Shown here piece by piece: positions 7,437-12,835 of a stretch of 12,835 nucleotides of DNA. The notes beneath the pieces were generated by a model. It was given only the letters and a program-made list of their open reading frames with translations, searched no databases and was not told the DNA's origin. The position numbers and the translations under genes were made by a program. The number at the start of each line of letters is the position of its first letter. Position 1 is the first letter of the stretch. The stretch is from JAVVFH01 sp032250585. GTDB lineage: Bacteria > Pseudomonadota > Gammaproteobacteria > Xanthomonadales > SZUA-36. Where the stretch lies: positions 1-12,835 of the forward strand of contig JAVVFH010000082.1 of the NCBI GenBank assembly GCA_032250585.1. Direction: 5' to 3'.

Positions 7437-7465
7437 ATTATCTACCCCAAAATCTGGAATTTAAT
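7437..7465 (-). promoter_or_regulatory. Weak sigma-70-like promoter candidate for the qhp operon
   Basis: On the minus strand TAGATAAT (GATAAT at 7442-7437) resembles a -10 element, followed by a 90-base leader to the qhpA start that includes the inverted repeat. Upstream at 16-17 bases spacing there is only a poor -35 match (TTAAAT or ATTAAA), in AT-rich DNA. A weak -35 would fit an activated promoter; known QHNDH operons use an AraC-type regulator, not seen here. Tentative. Confidence 0.25.
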
Positions 7466-7631
7466 TGATCTGGCTGCGCATAATGCTCGATTCGTCCTTG
7501 TCAGAGTCCATCAACGGGACCTGCGAACGCGGCAATTCTTCGCGGGACGGGATGCAGCAGGCCAAATTCAGGATCCGGCGCTGCGGGGGGATCAGCCATC
7601 GCCGGGCGTCGGCCCGCGGCGGCTCGCTTCG

Positions 7632-8486
7632 TCAGTCGCCGCCTTGCACGAAGTCGAAGCGGTAAAGTTCGCCGGCCGGGCGGCTCTTCAAGCCCATGCC
7701 CCTGGCCGCGCGGTCCAGCGCCGCCTGCAGCAGCGCCGCATCGCTGAAACCGGAGCGGTTGAGGCAGTTGCGCACGGTTGTCAGCGCCTGCTGCAGACTT
7801 TGCGCCGGCATGGCGAAGCTTTCCGTCAGCACCCGGGCCAGCAGTTGATCGTCTGCAAAGATCAGCTGCATGGCCTGCCGGAAGATCGCCACCATGGCCG
7901 CCACCCGTTCCGGTTCTCGTTCGAACAATTCGCCCGAGACCGCCAAACCGGTGCTTGGCAAACGCAGCCTGTCGCCGATAAACAGGAGTTCCTGCAAGCC
8001 GATGGCTTCCAGCTGGTGGGGCAGGTACTGGGCACTGAACAGGGCCGCCTCGACACTGCCGGAGCGCAGCAAACCGAGCCGCGCCACGTCGTCCCGGGCC
8101 GGCAGCAAATCAGGCGCCACGCTTTCGTCGGACAGCAGCTTGCGCAAGAACGCCGCCGGCGGCGCCACCTCGGGAAAGCTCGCGACCCGCGCACCGTTCA
8201 GCGCGCTGAGCGTATCGATGCCCGGCCGGGCGAACAGCCAGAACATGGGCCGCTCGCAAGCGACGAACACCACGCGGCGTTCCCTGCCCTGCAGAAAGTC
8301 GGCCAATGCTGCCCCGCAGGCCGCGTGAAAAATATCAGCCGGCAACGCCTCGTCAGGTGTGAAAGTGGTGTCCAGCAGCCTTACTGACAGGCCCTGTTCG
8401 GCGTACAGGCCCGCCTCCTGCGCGACCGCGTGACACAGCAATTCGTGGCAGTCGAAAGCCTTGAAACCGAGCTGGACCGTGCTCAT
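7632..8486 (-). CDS. NMT1/SsuA-like ligand-binding protein without signal peptide
   Basis: A 284-residue protein with the layout of the periplasmic-binding-protein-like family that includes NMT1/THI5 and SsuA/TauA. Seen: an opening beta strand VQLGFKAF, HELLCHAVAQEAGLYAEQGL (helix 1, as in NMT1-like proteins), FHAACGAALADFLQGRE, VFVACERPMFWLFARPGI, a LNGARVASFPE hinge and a GLLRSGSVEAALFSAQYLP strand in the second lobe. It begins directly with the first strand: there is no signal peptide or lipobox, and the start is fixed by a 4-base ATGA overlap with the LLM gene. It would therefore stay in the cytoplasm, unlike uptake-system binding proteins. No ABC permease or ATPase gene lies next to it. 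It may sense or bind a substrate of the LLM enzyme, or be an enzyme itself as THI5 is; neither is demonstrated. Confidence 0.65.
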   Translation of the reverse strand: MSTVQLGFKAFDCHELLCHAVAQEAGLYAEQGLSVRLLDTTFTPDEALPADIFHAACGAALADFLQGRERRVVFVACERPMFWLFARPGIDTLSALNGARVASFPEVAPPAAFLRKLLSDESVAPDLLPARDDVARLGLLRSGSVEAALFSAQYLPHQLEAIGLQELLFIGDRLRLPSTGLAVSGELFEREPERVAAMVAIFRQAMQLIFADDQLLARVLTESFAMPAQSLQQALTTVRNCLNRSGFSDAALLQAALDRAARGMGLKSRPAGELYRFDFVQGGD

Positions 8487-9484
8487 GCAGCAGATTTTAC
8501 GCGAGGCATGACCCGTTCCGCGAAACTCTCGATAAAGGGATACGGGTCAGCCATGCCGGCCGGCCAAACGAAGCCGTTCACGCCGAGGTCGGCCAGCGCC
8601 TGGAAGCGCTGCACCGCTTCATCCGGTGTGCAGGCGATGGCGATCGCATCGTAAATCCGGTCGGTCAGCAGCTCGCTGTGACGGGAGTCGTTGCTGGCGT
8701 GCTGCGCATAATCGTAACGGGACTTCATGTGCGCCAGGTCTTCGTGAAGTTCGTCGGCGAAATACTTGCGTGGCACGGAGGCAAAGACGGTACCCGCGGC
8801 CACCGATACGTAGCCTTTGATCGCCGTGCGCGCCTTTTCCCTGTCATCCGCCACGGCCACAGCCACGCGTGCATACAACTTCAGGTCATCGAGATTTCGG
8901 CCGGCCTGCTCGGCCCCGACGCGAATATTGTCCAATGCGTACTGCGCCAGGAGCGGGTCAGCACCTACCTGAAACATGACCCCGTCGGCAATTCGGCCCG
9001 CCAGCTGCAGTGAGCGCGGCCCGGAACTGGCCATCACCAGGGGAATGTCGTAGCCGGCCCAGGGCATCTGTAACTCCCTACCCTCGTACTCCACGCGCTC
9101 CCCCCGCCAAAGGGCTTGCATGGTGCGGACCTTGTGCTCGAAAACAGCCAGTTTTTCCGGGCGCAAACCCAGGTTGTGCACCGCGCTTTCGCCGACACCC
9201 ACGCCGCAGATAGCGCGACCGTTCGAAAGTTCGTGAAGGGTGGCCCAACTGTTGGCCAGTACCGCCGGATGCCGGGTTACCGTGTGCGTGACGCCCGTCG
9301 CCAGCAACAGGCGGCAGGTCTGCGGGGCCAGCGCGGCCAGTATGCCGTAGGCGTCGCGCATCACCGAGTGCGAATCGGCCACCCAGATACCGGCGTATCC
9401 GAGTTCTTCCGCCTGCTTTGCCATCTCGATACAATTCGCCGCGGCCGTCGTGGGCAACAGGCCCAGGTGAAACGATATGCTCAT
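8483..9484 (-). CDS. LLM-class flavin/F420-dependent oxidoreductase
   Basis: A luciferase-like monooxygenase family protein, 333 residues from the ATG at 9484, which has GAGGT seven bases upstream; an in-frame GTG at 9517 would overlap the MFS gene and lacks such a site. Seen: ISFHLGLLP (first strand), AKQAEELGYAGIWVADSHSV, GVTHTVTRHPAVLANSWATL, GRAICGVGVGES, VEYEGRELQMPW, IPLVMASSGPRSLQLAGRIADG and a C-terminal GVNGFVWPAG. These are typical of the MER-like branch (methylene-H4MPT reductase homologues), which uses FMN or F420; the cofactor cannot be decided here. Such enzymes oxidise or reduce small organic substrates. It lies 26 bases after the MFS gene and overlaps the NMT1-like gene by four bases, so the three probably form one operon. 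Substrate unknown. Confidence 0.8.
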   Translation of the reverse strand: MSISFHLGLLPTTAAANCIEMAKQAEELGYAGIWVADSHSVMRDAYGILAALAPQTCRLLLATGVTHTVTRHPAVLANSWATLHELSNGRAICGVGVGESAVHNLGLRPEKLAVFEHKVRTMQALWRGERVEYEGRELQMPWAGYDIPLVMASSGPRSLQLAGRIADGVMFQVGADPLLAQYALDNIRVGAEQAGRNLDDLKLYARVAVAVADDREKARTAIKGYVSVAAGTVFASVPRKYFADELHEDLAHMKSRYDYAQHASNDSRHSELLTDRIYDAIAIACTPDEAVQRFQALADLGVNGFVWPAGMADPYPFIESFAERVMPRVKSAA

Positions 9485-9510
9485 GCCACCAACCTCAGTC
9501 CATTCGGGCC

Positions 9511-10779
9511 TCAGCACCCGTCCATTGGTTTTTCGTGTTTCAGTTCAGGATATTTTCCCAGCGAGGCCACCAGGACGGCAGCGATAAAAGCGAGTACCGC
9601 CAGCGCCCACAGCGCATTAATGTAATCGCCGGCCAGCACATAATACTTTCCCAGCGCCGGCGGTCCAAGTGAAGCGCCCAATTGGAAGGCTGCAAACATG
9701 ATGCCGTAGATGATGCCATAGGCTTTCGGGCCGAAATACCGGCTCACCAGGTAAGCGGTTTCGCTGATCTCCGACCCCAGTGACAGGCCGACGAAGGTCG
9801 CGGCCACGAACACCAGGTAACTGCTGGTACCGGAAGCGAGTATGGAAACGCCGGCCACGAACATCAGGGTAAAGATCGCCGCCACGTAAGGCGCGAAAAA
9901 ACGGTCCATGAAATAGCCCGACAGCACCCGGCCGAAGATCAGCCCGATGCCCAGCGACATCTGACAATAGGCCGCCGTCTGCGGCTCGATGCCGCGGTCG
10001 GTCAACATCGGCACGAGGTGGGCGATGACGCTGGCGACACCCACTCCGACCAACAGGAAGGCGACCAATATCAGCCAGAAAGAACCGGTTTTACTCGCCT
10101 CGGCGGCCGACATCCCGATCCGCGCATCGGAGTTTCCGGCTTCCGCGTCACCATCGATCTGTTGGTTCATGTCGGCCGGTTTTTCACGGATCAAAAAGTA
10201 ACTGGCCGGCAGCGCGACCAGGAAAATGATCGCCGCGAAGATCAGATAAGCGGCGCGCCAGCCATAGGCACTGATCAGCATTTGCCCCACCGACGGAACC
10301 AACGCAGCCCCGACGCCAAAGCCGGCCAGCGTAATACCGAGGGCAAGCCCGCGGCGGCGGAAAAACCAGGCGATCACGATGCGCGCGTAACTGGCCGGCA
10401 GGGTGCCCGCGCCCAGCAGCGGGATCAACAGGTACATCAGATAGAAATGATAGATGTTGCCGGTCAATTGGCTCATGGAGGCAACCGCCAGGCCCATGGC
10501 GACTACCGAAGGGATCAGCACCCGCCGCACCCCGAACCGATCGATCAAATACCCCAGCAGCAAAGAGGCCGCGACGACCGTCAGGTTGGTCACGGTGTAG
10601 GCGAGCGACATCTCGTCACGCTGCCAGCCGAACTCTTCGGACAGCGGCTTCAGAAAAACCCCGAAGGCGAAGACCGTGAACATTGCGTAACTGAGCGACA
10701 AGCCGACGAAGGAAGCCGAGACGTTCCACCAACCGTAAAAAATGCCTCGGGAAAAAGGCGCCGCGGCTGCATTGTTCAT
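9511..10779 (-). CDS. MFS transporter, monocarboxylate/oxalate-formate antiporter type
   Basis: A twelve-helix major facilitator of 422 residues from the ATG at 10779. I prefer this to the GTG at 10830, which adds a polar stretch with no family match; AGGG lies ten bases before the chosen ATG. Seen: GIFYGWWNVSASFVGLSLSY and FAFGVFLKPLSEEFGW, the usual opening of monocarboxylate-type carriers; LIDRFGVRRVLI after helix 2; WFFRRRGLALGITLAGFGVG in the middle of the N-half; a charged central loop (about residues 195-225); and FMDRFFAPYVAA plus ISETAYLVSRYFGPKAYGIIYG in the C-half. The likely substrate is a small organic anion, exact identity unknown. It is the first gene of the MFS-LLM-NMT1-like unit and diverges from the MBL hydrolase gene. 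Confidence 0.85.
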   Translation of the reverse strand: MNNAAAAPFSRGIFYGWWNVSASFVGLSLSYAMFTVFAFGVFLKPLSEEFGWQRDEMSLAYTVTNLTVVAASLLLGYLIDRFGVRRVLIPSVVAMGLAVASMSQLTGNIYHFYLMYLLIPLLGAGTLPASYARIVIAWFFRRRGLALGITLAGFGVGAALVPSVGQMLISAYGWRAAYLIFAAIIFLVALPASYFLIREKPADMNQQIDGDAEAGNSDARIGMSAAEASKTGSFWLILVAFLLVGVGVASVIAHLVPMLTDRGIEPQTAAYCQMSLGIGLIFGRVLSGYFMDRFFAPYVAAIFTLMFVAGVSILASGTSSYLVFVAATFVGLSLGSEISETAYLVSRYFGPKAYGIIYGIMFAAFQLGASLGPPALGKYYVLAGDYINALWALAVLAFIAAVLVASLGKYPELKHEKPMDGC

Positions 10780-10828
10780 GGCTTCGTTACCCTGTGAGGT
10801 CTCTGCGAATCGCTGCAATCGACGCAAC

Positions 10829-10858
10829 ACGATACACGGCGAACAGGGACACGCGCAA
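10829..10858 (-). promoter_or_regulatory. Tentative promoter for the MFS-LLM-NMT1-like unit
   Basis: On the minus strand TTGCGC (10858-10853) and TATCGT (10834-10829) are separated by 18 bases, upstream of the MFS start at 10779. This is an ordinary weak sigma-70-like match in a 137-base divergent intergenic region, with no other evidence. Confidence 0.22.
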
Positions 10859-10904
10859 CGCGGCTTCGATCGTCATCCACGCTATCGTGCCGGGGGAAAT
10901 AGCG

Positions 10905-10916
10905 GATAATATCGGC
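10905..10916 (+). promoter_or_regulatory. Candidate -10 element placed for a leaderless MBL transcript
   Basis: GATAAT at 10905-10910 ends six bases before the ATG at 10917, so transcription from it would start at or next to the A of the start codon. No good Shine-Dalgarno site is correctly spaced (the G-rich run near 10892 is about 20 bases away). The -35 region is not recognisable, so this remains a weak prediction. Confidence 0.25.
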
Positions 10917-11957
10917 ATGAGCGATACCACGATCCGTTACGCATTCGAGACTCGTCCGCAAGTCGGCGAGATCCATGACATCCTGCCCGGCCTGAAATGG
11001 CTGCGTCTGCCGCTGCCGTTTCAGCTCGACCACATCAACGTCTGGCTGCTGGAAGACGCCCACGGCTGGGCGCTGGTGGACACCGGCCTGTTTGACGAGA
11101 CGACGCGCGCAGTCTGGCGCCGCGTATTGGAGCGGCAACTGCAGACGGTGCCGCTCACGCGTGTACTCGTCACGCACCTGCACCCGGACCACGTCGGCTG
11201 CGCGGGCTGGCTGTCCCGGAAATTCAGCGTCGACCTGTGGATGTCGCGCGAGGAATACCTGCTATGCCGCGTGCTGGTGGCAGACACTGGCAAGCCCGCG
11301 CCGCCCGAGGGAGTGCGCTTTTACGATGCCGCCGGATTCGGGCCGGAGAACATTGACCGTTACCAGGAATTGTTCGGTTCTTTCGGGCGCGTGGTCTCGG
11401 CCCTGCCCGAAGCCTACCGGCAGATGAGCGAAGGCGACTCGCTGCACATCGGCGGTCGCGAATGGCGCGTTATCATCGGTCGCGGTCACTGCCCCGAACA
11501 TGCCTGTCTCTATTGCCCGGAACTCAACGTGCTGATCTCGGGCGATCAAATCCTGCCGACCATTTCCTCCAACGTCAGCGTGTACCCCACGGAACCGGCC
11601 GCCAATCCGCTGGCCTCATGGTTCGAATCCCTGCGGCGGCTCAAGCGCGAGCTGCCGGCGGACGTGCTGGTGCTGCCCGCCCACGGCAAACCGTTTCGCG
11701 GGGCTCACCAGCGGCTGGATGCACTGATCGCCGAGCACGAGGAGGGTCTGCGGAAACTGCAAAAGTACTGTGCCGAACCCCGCCGGGCGATCGACGTGTT
11801 TCCGGCGCTGTTCAAAAGCCGCATCAACGACAGCAACCTGATCATGGCGACCGGTGAATCCATCGCCCATCTCCACTACCTGATCGCGCGCGGCGCAATG
11901 GAAGTCGAGCGCGACGCCGGCGGCGTCAAGTGGTACCGAACCGTCTCATCCGGCTGA
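10917..11957 (+). CDS. Metallo-beta-lactamase-fold hydrolase
   Basis: An MBL-fold metallohydrolase of 346 residues. Seen: NVWLLEDAHGWALVDTGL (entry strands), the metal motif THLHPDHVG with H87, H89, D91 and H92, GRGHCPEH with H191, SGD with D210, and LPAHGKPF with H256. This is a complete set for a two-metal site. The C-terminal 90 residues (from about 265) are helical with a possible winged-helix end (HYLIARGAMEVERDAGGVKWY), as in LACTB2/glyoxalase-II-like groups acting on thioesters, nucleic acids or lactones. I start at ATG 10917 because the in-frame GTG at 10794 would add 41 residues of non-family sequence running through the divergent promoter region. It points away from the MFS gene and converges with the ZIP-like gene, ending 12 bases from it. 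Actual substrate unknown. Confidence 0.85.
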   Translation: MSDTTIRYAFETRPQVGEIHDILPGLKWLRLPLPFQLDHINVWLLEDAHGWALVDTGLFDETTRAVWRRVLERQLQTVPLTRVLVTHLHPDHVGCAGWLSRKFSVDLWMSREEYLLCRVLVADTGKPAPPEGVRFYDAAGFGPENIDRYQELFGSFGRVVSALPEAYRQMSEGDSLHIGGREWRVIIGRGHCPEHACLYCPELNVLISGDQILPTISSNVSVYPTEPAANPLASWFESLRRLKRELPADVLVLPAHGKPFRGAHQRLDALIAEHEEGLRKLQKYCAEPRRAIDVFPALFKSRINDSNLIMATGESIAHLHYLIARGAMEVERDAGGVKWYRTVSSG

Positions 11958-11969
11958 GTCTCCGCCGCT

Positions 11970-12569
11970 TCAGGCCTGGCGGTGCACGTGGCCACGGTGC
12001 ACCAGGCTGTGCAGGATGGTGCCGATGATGACACCTTCAATCGCCGCGATGACGGTATCGCCGGCCAGCGGCAACAGGTTTTCGGAAAATTCGTAACCCA
12101 GGATGGTGGCCGCCGCCATCGCGAACAGCGTCAACCAGCCGACGCGGCTGCCGAAGACCGGCTGCATGATCATCCACAGCATCAGGCCCATGCCAAAACG
12201 ATGCAGCACGATCGCCAGAGCCAGATTGGAGTCGGCCTGTATCTGACTGCCCGCCAGTCCAGCCCCGTCCAGCAGAGCATGCAGCAGCAGGCCCGCCAGC
12301 GCCAGGTACAGGCTGAACAGGTGCAATCGCTCGGCGGCTTTCTTGATCGCCCGTTCGAGCAGCCCCGGCAGCAAATAGCCCGCGAACAGCAAGCCCAGCG
12401 CCCAGGCGCCCAGCGGCTCGATGATTTCCGGAATCAGGAACACCCCCACCAGCAAGATCAGCACCGCCACGACCACTTTTTCCAGCGTCTCGGCCAGGCG
12501 CCGTGAAGCACTCAGCCACTGGAAAAGCAACGGTCCTGCAAACAAGGTGATCAGGGAAAGCAAGAGCAT
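11970..12569 (-). CDS. ZIP-like integral membrane protein
   Basis: A membrane protein of 199 residues from the ATG at 12569. A TTG at 12647 would add 26 polar residues before the first helix and is unlikely. About seven hydrophobic segments are visible. LLHALLDGAGLA (H97, D101) and LAIVLHRFGMGL (H123) resemble the paired metal-site helices of ZIP zinc/iron permeases, but the HNxPEG motif of true ZIPs appears as HRFGMG, lacking the glutamate, so transport of a metal is not certain. The C-terminus is histidine-rich (HSLVHRGHVHRQA), which would suit metal binding. It follows the prolidase gene on the same strand after 94 bases and converges with the MBL gene. It could equally be called a conserved hypothetical membrane protein. 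Confidence 0.55.
   Translation of the reverse strand: MLLLSLITLFAGPLLFQWLSASRRLAETLEKVVVAVLILLVGVFLIPEIIEPLGAWALGLLFAGYLLPGLLERAIKKAAERLHLFSLYLALAGLLLHALLDGAGLAGSQIQADSNLALAIVLHRFGMGLMLWMIMQPVFGSRVGWLTLFAMAAATILGYEFSENLLPLAGDTVIAAIEGVIIGTILHSLVHRGHVHRQA
11981..12003. repeat. Imperfect palindrome between convergent genes
   Basis: GGTGCAC and GTGCACC flank a GTGGCCAC palindrome, giving a 23-base near-perfect inverted repeat with one unmatched G. It overlaps the last codons of the ZIP-like gene, close to the convergent MBL stop. It could help end transcription on both strands, but no T-run follows. Part of the symmetry may come from the His/Val codons of the coding sequence. Confidence 0.35.
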
Positions 12570-12663
12570 GGAACCCGAACCTGCAAAAACAGATGCGAAG
12601 GCGCGAATGTTAGCACAGCGGCTGCTCTGCGAGCAGACCGGCCACAAAGAATGGCAATAGCGT

Positions 12664-12835
12664 TCAATCGAGGCTGTCGAAGGCCCGGCGGGTCAGATTG
12701 TCGCAACCGCTTTCGGTCACCAGCACGTTGTCCTCGATCCGGACCCCGCCGCAGGGAAGCAGTCGCCCGACCAGGTCCCAATTGATCCCGGCGCCGCCGC
12801 GTTCGGCGCGCCAGCGCTCCAGCAGCGGCTCGATG
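12664..12835 (-). CDS. pepQ: Xaa-Pro dipeptidase (prolidase) C-terminus, 5' end outside window
   Basis: The last 56 codons of an M24-family metallopeptidase, read from the window edge (IEPLLERWRAERGG...) to TGA at 12666-12664. GINWDLVGRLLPCGG and GGVRIEDNVLVTESG match the end of proteobacterial PepQ, where the glutamate of RIEDN is the last ligand of the dinuclear metal site. It ends CDNLTRRAFDSLD, comparable to the ENMTRDL-type terminus of the E. coli enzyme. PepQ cleaves X-Pro dipeptides in the cytoplasm. The N-terminal domain and the other metal ligands lie outside the window. It runs towards the ZIP-like gene on the same strand. Confidence 0.85.
   Translation of the reverse strand, partial: IEPLLERWRAERGGAGINWDLVGRLLPCGGVRIEDNVLVTESGCDNLTRRAFDSLD

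Larger units (their letters stand above)
7346..7631. other. Intergenic region upstream of the qhp operon
   Basis: These 286 bases separate qhpA from the stop of the NMT1-like gene. The part nearer qhpA (about 7380-7480) is clearly richer in A and T than the surroundings and holds an inverted repeat and a weak promoter candidate, listed separately. The part at 7500-7631 is GC-rich. Short open frames occur on the plus strand but have no ribosome site and no recognisable product. No tRNA or known RNA is apparent. Confidence 0.6.

Noticed and set aside
7603..7616. CGGGC/GCCCG hairpin after the NMT1-like gene as a terminator
   Set aside because: Only a five-base stem and no following T-run. Such stems are common by chance in GC-rich DNA.
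7370..7631. Sigma-54 promoter, tRNA or small RNA upstream of qhpA
   Set aside because: No GG-N10-GC element at correct spacing was found near the qhpA start, and no tRNA cloverleaf or known RNA motif is apparent.
10018..10797. Plus-strand open frame of 259 codons antisense to the MFS gene
   Set aside because: Composition is dominated by Q, R, D and H, the usual reverse complement of hydrophobic membrane codons. It is not a real gene.
10794..10916. GTG start extending the MBL hydrolase by 41 residues
   Set aside because: The added sequence is not part of the fold and would run through the divergent intergenic region almost to the MFS start.

Overview
The window (12,835 bases, GC-rich, tightly packed) looks like a Gram-negative proteobacterial chromosome, most likely gammaproteobacterial. 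The grounds are a periplasmic dihaem amine dehydrogenase with Sec-type signal peptides and a PepQ-type prolidase C-terminus. The species cannot be named from what is visible.

Bases 1-7345, minus strand: one compact operon for quinohemoprotein amine dehydrogenase (QHNDH), a periplasmic primary-amine oxidase whose small subunit carries a cysteine tryptophylquinone (CTQ) cofactor made from its own side chains. In transcription order it encodes the dihaem cytochrome c alpha subunit (qhpA), the radical SAM/SPASM crosslinking enzyme (qhpD), the CTQ gamma subunit precursor (qhpC), the beta-propeller beta subunit (qhpB), two peptidase-U32-family iron-sulfur-type proteins (275 and 329 residues), and an ABC exporter (qhpF) cut by the window edge just before its Walker A motif. 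Genes are 28 bases apart or less, except 37 bases between the two U32 genes, and some overlap. All four gamma-subunit crosslink pairs (three Cys-acidic, one Cys-Trp) are present at conserved spacing.

The most interesting point is the U32 pair. In the Paracoccus order qhpADCBEFGR this position holds the subtilisin-like leader protease QhpE; neither QhpE nor the O2-using tryptophan dihydroxylase QhpG is visible here. Sizes and cysteine patterns of the pair recall UbiU/UbiV, the Fe-S heterodimer that hydroxylates without O2. I propose, as inference only, that the pair takes part in CTQ maturation, either by O2-independent hydroxylation of the gamma-subunit tryptophan or in place of the missing protease.

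Bases 7346-7631: intergenic region holding a perfect 7-bp inverted repeat and a weak promoter candidate upstream of qhpA.

Bases 7632-10779, minus strand: a three-gene unit of an MFS carrier, a luciferase-like (LLM) flavin/F420 oxidoreductase and a signal-less NMT1/SsuA-like ligand-binding protein, with a divergent metallo-beta-lactamase-fold hydrolase at 10917-11957. Substrate unknown.

Bases 11970-12835, minus strand: a ZIP-like membrane protein and the C-terminal 56 codons of a prolidase (pepQ).
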